In this document: positions 7,710 to 15,049 of the stretch, one piece after another | Layout: every line of letters starts with the position of its first letter | Position numbering within the stretch: position 1 is the stretch's first letter | NCBI GenBank assembly: GCA_017621525.1 | Contig: JAGASX010000012.1 | Span: 1 to 52,936, forward strand | Length of the DNA: 52,936 nt | Reading direction: 5' to 3' | DNA from: Clostridia bacterium | GTDB lineage: Bacteria; Bacillota; Clostridia; Christensenellales; UBA1242 | Notes under the pieces: generated by a model | Databases searched by the model: none | Told to the model about the DNA's origin: nothing | The model's input: only the letters and a program-made list of their open reading frames with translations | Position numbers and translations under genes: made by a program

Positions 7710-8342
7710 TCACCTCTCTTTTGTTAGATTTTGTCCGTGCGAATTTACCTGCACAATGTTTGTTGCATCTATTCCGTCTGGCACTTTGCCAATAAAGAAT
7801 ATTTGGCAAGGTTCGATGCGTTTTTTCATTTCGTTGAAGCCTGCAATGAATTTTTTGCAAGCGTCCTTATTCATGCAACCGTTTGACGATACAGCAACTG
7901 CAGAGCCTTTGGCGATGCCGTCAAAGCACCAATCGAAACTGTCGGCATCACTCCAACACACTGTCGGCACTATGTTTACGCCATGTTTTTGTAAAAATCT
8001 GGTCAGCGCCCTGTTTCGGTAACAGTTATATATCTGCAATGCTTTTGGCATATCCAAATACATTGAGAAGTCTGTACCAAGCACCACCTTTGCCTTTTGC
8101 AAAATTGATATGTACTTTTCCGGCAAGTTCCAAACTCTTTCAAACTGGTAATCATCAATGAAAAAGTGGACGCCAACATTTTTATCCTTTGCAGACATGA
8201 AAAGGTTGAACGGCAGGAACTCACAAGGCATTTGTTTTTCTGCAAAAACAACCGGAAATTGATATTTACCCACTAAATACTCAAACACAAAATATTGCAT
8301 CTTAAATGAGTTTCTCGTGATTGATGCGTTATTTTTCTTCAC
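7710..8342 (-). CDS. DUF4417 domain protein
   Basis: 210 residues, GTG start (8340-8342) overlapping the TGA of the upstream XRE gene. GVHFFIDDYQFERVW, VLGTDFSMYLDMPKALQIYN, IVPTVCWSDADSFDWCFDG and IFFIGKVP are hallmarks of DUF4417, a family found on phages, plasmids and integrative elements of Bacillota. Biochemical function unknown. Cysteines are scattered and do not form an obvious cluster. Confidence 0.8.
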   Translation of the reverse strand: MKKNNASITRNSFKMQYFVFEYLVGKYQFPVVFAEKQMPCEFLPFNLFMSAKDKNVGVHFFIDDYQFERVWNLPEKYISILQKAKVVLGTDFSMYLDMPKALQIYNCYRNRALTRFLQKHGVNIVPTVCWSDADSFDWCFDGIAKGSAVAVSSNGCMNKDACKKFIAGFNEMKKRIEPCQIFFIGKVPDGIDATNIVQVNSHGQNLTKER

Positions 8343-8521
8343 TTACCCACCGCCTCTTTGTGTAATTTTTGAATTTTGGCGAGGTTGTTTGATTTGGGGA
8401 TATTGCCAGAGAACCAACGGGATACTTGCGATTTGTCAACGCCCAAGGCTTGTGCCAAGCGTTGGCAGTCATAGCCTTTCGCCGTCATGATTTCCGTCAA
8501 CATTTCTTTGACTGTTTTCAT
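8339..8521 (-). CDS. Small XRE/Cro-type DNA-binding protein
   Basis: 60 residues, ATG behind GGGAGGTGG. GYDCQRLAQALGVDKSQVSRWFSGN is a helix-turn-helix. Its first 53 nt overlap the end of the upstream gene in another frame, but the strong ribosome binding site supports it. It may regulate the late part of the element. Confidence 0.7.
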   Translation of the reverse strand: MKTVKEMLTEIMTAKGYDCQRLAQALGVDKSQVSRWFSGNIPKSNNLAKIQKLHKEAVGK

Positions 8522-8870
8522 GTTCCACCTCCCAAAGTTTTTGTAATTTCTTATCGCTCAACTCCGCATTTTTTCGGGCTTTATCCAAATTTTCGTAAAG
8601 TTCGATATGATATTGGAGTTGCTCATCGTTCATATCTGCAAGAGTAAAGTTTTCACCATACTTCTTGACCAATGCTTGGTGAAACTGTTGAAGTTCATCA
8701 AGAGCATTGACAACTTCGTGGTGCAGTCGTAAATTTTCATCGGCTAAATTTAGCCCCCTTTGGCTTTCGAGTTTTGACAAAAATTCTTCCTTGTCAAGCC
8801 TATGCCCTGCGAGGATAGCATCTACTATCTCTTCTTTGGTGAATTTTAAAATATCTTGTTTGGTTACCAT
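8469..8870 (-). CDS. Hypothetical helical protein of the element
   Basis: 133 residues from ATG 8868-8870, preferred over an in-frame GTG at 8876 because the TGAGGT ribosome binding site overlaps that GTG. The protein is charged and mostly alpha-helical, with probable coiled coil at residues 45-130 (DELQQFHQALVKKYGEN; LDKARKNAELSDKKLQKL). No family recognised. It overlaps the next gene, a small XRE regulator, by 53 nt. Confidence 0.65.
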   Translation of the reverse strand: MVTKQDILKFTKEEIVDAILAGHRLDKEEFLSKLESQRGLNLADENLRLHHEVVNALDELQQFHQALVKKYGENFTLADMNDEQLQYHIELYENLDKARKNAELSDKKLQKLWEVEHENSQRNVDGNHDGERL

Positions 8871-8872
8871 AT

Positions 8873-9448
8873 TCACCTCACATTAAGCGGAAGTACGATA
8901 GTTTCGACTTTTGCAAAGTCTGGAATTGAGGTTTCAAGTTTAACAGGGGCGTGCTTCATGATTGAGCCGTCGCCTTTAAAGGACATATTAAGTACTACAT
9001 TTTCGTTATTCCTAATTGCAGAAATTGCCTTACTTATCCTTCGAGCGTCAAGTGCAATCATTAAATCTTGGCTTGTTTCAGGCATTACTTGTCGCCAATT
9101 CATGTACTCTCCAAGTAGCACCCGTTGTGTGTAAGTTATCCTATTGCCATCATCGAGAAGCAAACAAATGGTTATTGCTTTTTCGTCAACCTCAATTTCT
9201 GTTTCAATCACATTTTTTGGCATCGCAAACGGCGTTATGCAAAACTCAAAAGCCTCAACTTCTTGTTTGTTTGGGAATGTAAGCACTGTCATTGAATAAC
9301 CATTGCAGGCTATCGCCTTAATCTCAGTTTCTGAGACCTCTATTTTAATTGATTTCAACACAGGTCTTGTATCGTCGCAAGCCAAAAATGGTTTGCAGAC
9401 TTTAAAAATATATTCGAGAACTCCAATTTCGAGTTTAATTTTTTTCAT
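8873..9448 (-). CDS. Truncated DnaN-like sliding-clamp homologue
   Basis: 191 residues, about half a normal beta clamp. ACDDTRPVLKSIKIEV, CNGYSMTVL and LLGEYMNWRQVMP align by eye with ALDDSRPILKGVLFDI, LDGYRLALV and LLEGDYINYKQIIP of the chromosomal dnaN at 46022, that is with domain 2 and the start of domain 3. The N-terminal domain and the C-terminal LPVR-type end are missing. A full clamp ring needs six domains, so it would have to oligomerise differently, act as a decoy, or recruit host replication factors. No frameshift or internal stop is seen. Confidence 0.75.
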   Translation of the reverse strand: MKKIKLEIGVLEYIFKVCKPFLACDDTRPVLKSIKIEVSETEIKAIACNGYSMTVLTFPNKQEVEAFEFCITPFAMPKNVIETEIEVDEKAITICLLLDDGNRITYTQRVLLGEYMNWRQVMPETSQDLMIALDARRISKAISAIRNNENVVLNMSFKGDGSIMKHAPVKLETSIPDFAKVETIVLPLNVR

Positions 9449-9753
9449 AATTTTTCTCCTTTTTTAGTTGTACAACCGTCGAGCGACACACGTTGTGTGT
9501 CGCGGTTCTATTCCCATGTGGCTTATGCTTTATCTCTACGATATTTTGTATTGAATTTATCAACTTTTTTCAATCGGTTGGATTTAAAATAGTTGGTCGA
9601 AAATTCAAGACTGTATCTCGTTAGGCTTTGCATAAGCCGATTGGGCTTGTCCTCGCCCTCGCAAAGCAACCTTGCGATTTTGGGGACACACGCTCGCACA
9701 GCGAGCATATGTCTGTTAACCCAAAATCGCATATATTTCTCTGCACTCTTCCA
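9449..9753. other. Hairpin-rich intergenic region of the element
   Basis: Two strong hairpins lie here. The first has arms GCGACACAC/GTGTGTCGC (9483-9503). The second is a larger cruciform with arms TGCGATTTTGGG (9673-9684) and CCCAAAATCGCA (9720-9731) around an inner GCTCGC/GCGAGC. Neither is followed by a U-run. This is where a filamentous phage could keep its replication origin or packaging signal, but that is inference. A 69-codon ORF (9523-9732, minus) crosses the cruciform with a weak ribosome binding site. Confidence 0.5.
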
Positions 9754-10977
9754 TTAAGCAGATTTCTTCTGCTCTTCTTCCTTTCGATAAGACGACCGCA
9801 TGAACGCGTGTGCCTTTTCTGCCGTCATGCATTTAGAGTTATGCACTCGCATTATAATTGGCTTATCCTTGGCTAAATAGCCATTACGAAACGCCCTTGT
9901 ATCATACTCGAACTCTGCACAGCATGGCAGGTAGATTACACCCGTTCTCTTTTCACCGCTAACGCAATCGCCATTGCGTCCGTAGTCTTTATATGAGATT
10001 TTAAGAAAACCCACTTTGCGGGTAAAGCCTTTCAGCCACTTCAAGAACCTTCCCCATTTCTTGGCTTTTCTTAGCCTCATGCCCTTGCCGAAAAGAGGAT
10101 TTGTAAAGTGCCTCATCATGCGTTTGTATAGCCAAATGAGAAACAATGGCTTAAACACCTTTTCAAGTTTCACCATTTCACGCACCCGGGCAACAACATT
10201 TCGCAAACCTTTAAATGTATTCTCTCCGTTCTGTTCTGTACCCACAAAACGAAGTTCGGCAAAGTGTCTGCAAAATCTGCCCGTGTCGGCGATTGTCAAT
10301 CCCTTTTGCGCGTCGGTCTTGTCGTTAGAGAGTTCGTGGTTGAACACTGTACCCACTTCGTCATACCACCCGACAAGTCTATATGGTGCACGGCGTTCTT
10401 GTTTGAGATACGCAGGACCGAGTTCATAACTCCAACGGCGATACCTCTTCGACCAAACGCCAATATTGGTACCAAGGCATGGTATGCCGTCATGCTCCAT
10501 GTAATAGCGGTAGGCTTCGTAAATTTCTCGGTCGTCCTCGGTAAGTTCGTAGCCTTTTTTGCTGGCACGAGCCATAAGGCAAAAATATTCTTCTTGCAGG
10601 TCCTCCCAACTTCCCTCAGCCATGTAGTAAGTTTTAAAATTTGCTTCGATTGACTTACCCGTACCTGGGGCACCCTCGTTTATCGTGAAGTGGTCGGGGT
10701 TTTCTTTCTGTTCCTCACGCCATTGAGCGTGTTTATGGTTTTCTCGCAAAAACAACAAACCTCGAATAATTGTCCACAGGAATAAGATTTCAAGGGGCGA
10801 AAGATACAAAAGCCAATGCCAATGGAAGTTGTGCACGCCCAAGATTGGGAGCACGATTATTGCCAAAACTACGGCGTAGAATAGATACTTAAAGGTATTG
10901 TAATGCCTTGCGATTATGTCGCCTATCGGCAAGCGATAGGTTTTGATTGGCTCAAATTCAAGGTCTTTCTTTTCCAT
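9754..10977 (-). CDS. Zot-like P-loop ATPase (filamentous phage assembly protein I family)
   Basis: 407 residues. Residues about 28-75 contain two hydrophobic segments (FYAVVLAIIVLPILGV; LLYLSPLEILFLWTIIRGLLFL). Walker A is EGAPGTGKS at about residue 105 and the Walker B region is GWYDEVGTVF near 210. The downstream FCRHFAELRFVGTEQ...FKGLRNVVARV matches the sensor-like region of Zot/pI proteins, which power extrusion of filamentous phage through the membrane. The C-terminal third is basic and lacks a further clear membrane span, so the order membrane-then-ATPase differs from M13 pI. The start overlaps the replication gene by 20 nt. Confidence 0.75.
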   Translation of the reverse strand: MEKKDLEFEPIKTYRLPIGDIIARHYNTFKYLFYAVVLAIIVLPILGVHNFHWHWLLYLSPLEILFLWTIIRGLLFLRENHKHAQWREEQKENPDHFTINEGAPGTGKSIEANFKTYYMAEGSWEDLQEEYFCLMARASKKGYELTEDDREIYEAYRYYMEHDGIPCLGTNIGVWSKRYRRWSYELGPAYLKQERRAPYRLVGWYDEVGTVFNHELSNDKTDAQKGLTIADTGRFCRHFAELRFVGTEQNGENTFKGLRNVVARVREMVKLEKVFKPLFLIWLYKRMMRHFTNPLFGKGMRLRKAKKWGRFLKWLKGFTRKVGFLKISYKDYGRNGDCVSGEKRTGVIYLPCCAEFEYDTRAFRNGYLAKDKPIIMRVHNSKCMTAEKAHAFMRSSYRKEEEQKKSA

Positions 10978-11899
10978 GTTCTGCCTGCTCGTTTAACAAC
11001 GCTTCAAAATCCCGAATCGGCTTTGCGACATTGAAAACACCCTTTGCCTCTTGTGCCCGATTGATTAAGCAACCGAGTATGTAGTGCGGTCGACTTTGTA
11101 TGTCCTCTGTCGTTTGCAAAGACCAAACTGTATCCCCTAAATCTTTGTCAGTAAGGCGTAGCATATATTTCATGAGTTCCACAAAACCATACTTAACCTT
11201 GTTGTAAGTCAATTTCTTTGCAGAACTTGCTTGCAACAGGGCTTCAATCAGCGTGTCGATAACTTCAATGCCTAACTTGTCGCGCTCTGGTGTTATTCCA
11301 AATACCCAAAAGTCTGCGAAACGAGATTTCCAAAAATTTCTCAACTTTTCACTTTTCGGCAAAACCTCGCGCGTGCGTGCGGTAATATTCGACTGACTTT
11401 GACTAAAAACATTAACATATTCATTAACATATACATAGTCATATAAGGTTTCGTCTGGGTTTTGCTGGGTTTCGGTTGGGTTACGCTGGGTTTTGCTGGG
11501 TTTCGGTTGGGTTACGCTGGGTTTGTTTAGGTTATTGTTGGGTTTTGCTGGGTTTTCATTTTCACTACTTGGGTTATCTTGGGTTATAGTTGGATTTTCG
11601 ATTTTGGCACTTGGGTTATCTTGGGTTGCGATTTCTTCGGTTAGGTTTTGTGTAGGTCGCCCTCCTTTTTTGCCATTCTCAATACTTGCTTTGTATTTGG
11701 CATCGTTGTATTGAATTTCTGCCGAAAAAGAGATAAGCAAGGCATGGCAAACTGGCGTTGTATCCGCCGGCATTTCACCGCTTAACCCAAATTGAGCCAA
11801 CGCCTTAAATATTTCCAATTGGCTTGCCTCGTCAAGCACACTGATTGCGTCAAGCCAGCGCTTTTTAAATACAAAACTATCCCTGTTTTGTTCTTTCAT
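10958..11899 (-). CDS. DUF6291-like replication-associated protein
   Basis: 313 residues, ATG behind AGGAGGAGAA. Residues 1-85 (DSFVFKKRWLDAISVLDEASQLEIFKALAQFGL...KYKASIENGKKGGRP) match the DUF6291 pattern found in phage and plasmid replication proteins. Residues about 90-150 are a low-complexity Asn/Pro/Thr linker with tandem QPKPSKTQRNPTETQQNP-type repeats, visible as repeated GGGTTTTGCTGGG-like blocks in the DNA (11450-11640). Residues 190-313 form a helical domain that may be DnaD-like. Likely helps load host replication proteins; this is inference. Confidence 0.6.
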   Translation of the reverse strand: MKEQNRDSFVFKKRWLDAISVLDEASQLEIFKALAQFGLSGEMPADTTPVCHALLISFSAEIQYNDAKYKASIENGKKGGRPTQNLTEEIATQDNPSAKIENPTITQDNPSSENENPAKPNNNLNKPSVTQPKPSKTQRNPTETQQNPDETLYDYVYVNEYVNVFSQSQSNITARTREVLPKSEKLRNFWKSRFADFWVFGITPERDKLGIEVIDTLIEALLQASSAKKLTYNKVKYGFVELMKYMLRLTDKDLGDTVWSLQTTEDIQSRPHYILGCLINRAQEAKGVFNVAKPIRDFEALLNEQAEHGKERP

Positions 11900-11951
11900 T
11901 TCTCCTCCTTTATTTTTTTAAAAAAGCCATAGCCGAGGCTATGAAGAGGCA

Positions 11952-12983
11952 TTAAGCCTCCTCATACTCGCTTACTGGCTTAATTTGGTCGGCATAACTA
12001 CTCCAATTTGTAGCCGTTTTCCATGCTTCCATTAACTCGTCCGGAACATAAATATTCACGCTATTTGGAAATACAAACTCTTCTCCCAAATCCGGAATTT
12101 CTACTGTTTTAAAAATCACATTTTCAAGGTTATTACATTGTTCAAATGCTCTATTTGAAACAGTTTCAACTTTTTCCAAAATAACTGTGCCTGAAATTTT
12201 GGTACAGGAAAAACAAGAAATACCAAGAGTAACAACGCCAGTTGGAATTGACACTTCTTGAAGTGAAGTGCAATAAGTAAAGGCGTTATGACCTATATTT
12301 TTTACACTATCAGGAATTGTTACCGCAGTCAAATTGGAACAATAAGCAAAAGCAAAGTCTCCAATAGAAACAACCCCTTCTGGAATAAATAAACTTGTAA
12401 TATCTTTGTTTTCACAAAAAACGTCTCGTGCAATCGCTGTTACTAAATATTCTTTTCCAGAAACAATATTTCCTTCTGCATCAATCGAATAAGAACTCGG
12501 GATAACTACATTCGATGAGTTGCCAGAATATTGAATAACCACTCCATCTTCTATAATATAATCCAGAATTACCGGTTCCTCAATCCAAAGAGGAACAAGA
12601 GTTATATCTCCCTCAACAATAAATGTTGAGAAGTCGATAGGTTCGGTAGTTCCTTTCAATGCCCAACCTTGGAATATGTAACCCTCTTTGGTTGGAGCCT
12701 CCGGCTCTTCCATTAGACCTCCGCTCGCCACAGATTGAGTGGTTGGGTCTTGCCCCTCAATTTCGATAGTTACTGTATTGACAAGGGGTTGTTCTTCGCC
12801 ACCGCTTGGGTCGTCTGGTGTAGGTTTTTCCTCCGGAACCTGCTCTTCGATGCCCCAAAGGTTGTTCCAAGCATCTTTAATTTTGTCTTGATGCTTAATC
12901 CCGTGGTAGACGCCCACACCAAGCACGGCAACCACCGCACCAACGATTGCCAGTTTCAAAAGTCCATGTTTCTTCTTAGCCAT
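11952..12983 (-). CDS. Membrane-anchored InlB-repeat plus LRR protein of the element
   Basis: 343 residues from ATG 12981-12983 behind GGAGGATAT. N-terminal KKKHG then a membrane span (LLKLAIVGAVVAVLGVGVYHG, residues 7-27), an acidic Pro-rich linker (PEEKPTPDDPSGGEEQP), one InlB-type repeat (EGYIFQGWALKG) and BspA-type LRR_5 units (LFIPEGVVSIGDFAFAYC; VTIPDSVKNIGHNAFTYC). It ends acidic. N-in/C-out topology would put the LRR outside. Located between tiny membrane proteins and the Zot operon, it is a candidate receptor-binding tip protein (inference), or a surface adhesin expressed by the lysogen. Confidence 0.7.
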   Translation of the reverse strand: MAKKKHGLLKLAIVGAVVAVLGVGVYHGIKHQDKIKDAWNNLWGIEEQVPEEKPTPDDPSGGEEQPLVNTVTIEIEGQDPTTQSVASGGLMEEPEAPTKEGYIFQGWALKGTTEPIDFSTFIVEGDITLVPLWIEEPVILDYIIEDGVVIQYSGNSSNVVIPSSYSIDAEGNIVSGKEYLVTAIARDVFCENKDITSLFIPEGVVSIGDFAFAYCSNLTAVTIPDSVKNIGHNAFTYCTSLQEVSIPTGVVTLGISCFSCTKISGTVILEKVETVSNRAFEQCNNLENVIFKTVEIPDLGEEFVFPNSVNIYVPDELMEAWKTATNWSSYADQIKPVSEYEEA

Positions 12984-12997
12984 AATATCCTCCAATT

Positions 12998-13198
12998 TTA
13001 AGTCGATTGCTGATTTGGCAAATCAACAATAGTGACTGATTGAGTTGAAGGTTCGGTTATCTTGTCGTCAAGTTCTCTCTCCCCAAGCAGTACAATCCCA
13101 GTGATGTACATAACAAGTGCCATGATTGCAGATGCAATTGTAAGCAAGAGTTTTTTCTTCAAGTTTTCCCCTTCATTTTTTACAGCCGTTTTCTTCAT
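12998..13198 (-). CDS. Tiny single-span membrane protein, coat-protein candidate B
   Basis: 66 residues, ATG behind GGAGGAGAAAAC. Basic N-terminus (MKKTAVKNEGENLKKK), one hydrophobic segment (LLLTIASAIMALVMYITGIVLL) and an acidic/neutral C-terminus. It is paralogous to the protein encoded just upstream: both read MKKxAVKN and have TIxxxxxAL in the span. Size and charge asymmetry fit a filamentous-phage coat protein with the basic end facing DNA, but pVIII normally has the opposite topology. Could instead be an assembly or anti-superinfection peptide. Confidence 0.6.
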   Translation of the reverse strand: MKKTAVKNEGENLKKKLLLTIASAIMALVMYITGIVLLGERELDDKITEPSTQSVTIVDLPNQQST

Positions 13199-13209
13199 GT
13201 TTTCTCCTC

Positions 13210-13395
13210 CTAATTTGGACCTTTAACCAAGTGGTTATTGTACGCCTCGGTCAATGCGTCCCAACTCTGCGTTATGTTCACGCAGACGCCTATTGCGAAA
13301 CCCATAATCAATGCACATACAACGCAAGCAATGATTGTTATTATGAGTTCTGTTTTCAGCGATTTTTGGGTGTTTTTTACAGCCTTTTTCTTCAT
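13210..13395 (-). CDS. Tiny single-span membrane protein, coat-protein candidate A
   Basis: 61 residues, ATG behind GAGGAGAAAAC. MKKKAVKNTQKSLKTE is followed by a membrane span (LIITIIACVVCALIMGFAIGV) and a short polar tail NNHLVKGPN. Paralogue of the 66-residue protein next to it, with 11 nt between the genes. Two adjacent tiny membrane proteins of this type are the main structural argument, together with Zot, for an inovirus-like element. Confidence 0.6.
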   Translation of the reverse strand: MKKKAVKNTQKSLKTELIITIIACVVCALIMGFAIGVCVNITQSWDALTEAYNNHLVKGPN

Positions 13396-13420
13396 GTTTT
13401 CTCCTCTTTTTTTTGAAAAG

Positions 13421-15049
13421 TTAAGCCCAATCTATATAAGTTGGGTAAAGCCTTAAATCACTATTGATGATTTTGTCGGCAGTGATTATATTTCCGTAAG
13501 CATCCCTCCAATTTACAAAAACAAAAGTTCGAGTTTCTTTCTCCCCTGTAACCGTATTGATTACTGTGTCTGTGTAATTTGGGGGCTCTTCGGGAAAAGA
13601 AATTTTGTTGCCGAATGAAATTTGAAAGGTGCTATAAATAGTGGCGCCATCTTTGTCATAGAACGTCAGCGTACGCTCCCACCCTGTTGATAGTGCTTCT
13701 GGGCGTGAATAACAGATATATTCAGCACCATTCACAACCTCTGTCGTCTTTGAATAGTCCCATGTATTAAACGAGAGGTTTGTGCCATCGTCAATTGACG
13801 AAGGTAGGTACACCTTATATGCCACCTGATATAACGCCCCCGCGTGATAATCTGCGTATACGTCCGCACTTTGTATAATAGCAGTAAATAGGTTGATGCA
13901 ATTTTCAAAAGCATTTATTCCTATACTTGTTACGGTGTTTGGAATTGTTACGCTCGTAAGCCCTACGCAACCATTAAAAGTATTCTTACCAATAGTTGTT
14001 AAGCCGTTGGCAATAGTTACAGATTGTAAGGTTTTATCTTCAAAGAAAAGGCTGTCGCCAATAGTTGTTATGCGATAATCTTCGCCCTCAACAATGTTGC
14101 CATGAAAAGTCGAATAAGACGCAGGAATAACCACATTTGCATCACTGCCTAAATATTGAGTTATCACGCCGTCCGCAATTTCAAAGTCAAGCGTTGGCTC
14201 GCTTGTATATCCGTAAAGCACCATATTGTCTTTAACTGGCTGTTGTTCGATTGGTATATCTTCGGCATCAAGCCAACCAAGAAAACTCTTGCCATCTTCA
14301 ACCTGTGGTGTCTTTGATAAGTCAAGAGCAGTGCCCGAGAGATATGCCTCGCGGGAATACCTCTCGCCGTCTAACATATATGTAACCATATAGTAATTTG
14401 AAATGTCGCCCTCGCCCACAGTTGGAGCGGTGTCAAATTCGATTGCAGGCTCAATTTTGATAACAAAATTGTTTTTATTAAAGTAAGAGTTCCAGAGTCG
14501 CACCGCCTCACTACCGCCATTTGTTGTAACTTTTAGGGTTGTGTAATTTGGGTAGAACGCGAATGAGAATTGGAGTGCGTCATCGAGTTTAATGCTTAAA
14601 TCTTCATTTAAGAAAGAATACTCGTAAGTCGCTTGTGCGTAGGTTGTGGTTACTGTTGAGGTAGTTGTTGGCACTCCGTTTACAGTGATTATGTAGTCAA
14701 CGCCTTCTTCAAATTCAATCAATCTATTTAATTGAATTGATGCCGAGTATTGGTCGCCGTCTACTTGGCGAAGTTCTATGTTTTTCATAGAAAATTCCAA
14801 ATCTTCGCCCTCAACCAAATTTACATGGAAAAGCGAAGAAACAACACCATATATCCCGCCTTTGGCTGTGTAATAATAGTTAAGGTCAACTATACACCAA
14901 ATCGAAAAGCCGAAGAATATAATGCCAACCACACCCACTACAACAGGCACCATGCTTTTATGTTTACCCATGTTGTAGGCGAGAACTAAAAGTAACACGA
15001 AGCCTATTGAAAGACCAAGAATGAGCAATATGATTTCAAGCGTATTCAT
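13421..15049 (-). CDS. Two-span membrane protein with large exported LRR/InlB region
   Basis: 542 residues, ATG behind GAGGAGGTG, overlapping the upstream stop by 4 nt. Two membrane segments at residues about 6-25 and 35-55, then a long exported region: a beta-rich part (60-210), an InlB-like unit (KSFLGWLDAEDIP), LRR_5 units (VTIANGLTTIGKNTFNGC; VTIPNTVTSIGINAFENC) and a second beta-rich/InlB-like C-terminus (TFVFVNWRDAYGN). It shares domain types with the other element protein at 11952 and with host surface protein at 2929. Candidate virion adsorption protein; inference only. Confidence 0.65.
   Translation of the reverse strand: MNTLEIILLILGLSIGFVLLLVLAYNMGKHKSMVPVVVGVVGIIFFGFSIWCIVDLNYYYTAKGGIYGVVSSLFHVNLVEGEDLEFSMKNIELRQVDGDQYSASIQLNRLIEFEEGVDYIITVNGVPTTTSTVTTTYAQATYEYSFLNEDLSIKLDDALQFSFAFYPNYTTLKVTTNGGSEAVRLWNSYFNKNNFVIKIEPAIEFDTAPTVGEGDISNYYMVTYMLDGERYSREAYLSGTALDLSKTPQVEDGKSFLGWLDAEDIPIEQQPVKDNMVLYGYTSEPTLDFEIADGVITQYLGSDANVVIPASYSTFHGNIVEGEDYRITTIGDSLFFEDKTLQSVTIANGLTTIGKNTFNGCVGLTSVTIPNTVTSIGINAFENCINLFTAIIQSADVYADYHAGALYQVAYKVYLPSSIDDGTNLSFNTWDYSKTTEVVNGAEYICYSRPEALSTGWERTLTFYDKDGATIYSTFQISFGNKISFPEEPPNYTDTVINTVTGEKETRTFVFVNWRDAYGNIITADKIINSDLRLYPTYIDWA

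Noticed and set aside
9523..9732. 69-codon ORF downstream of the Zot gene
   Set aside because: Weak ribosome binding site and it crosses a perfect 12-bp-arm cruciform; kept only as a note in the intergenic entry.
11440..11640. Tandem GGGTTTTGCTGGG-like repeats as a non-coding minisatellite
   Set aside because: They encode the Asn/Pro/Thr linker of the DUF6291-like protein in frame; they may still be length-variable.
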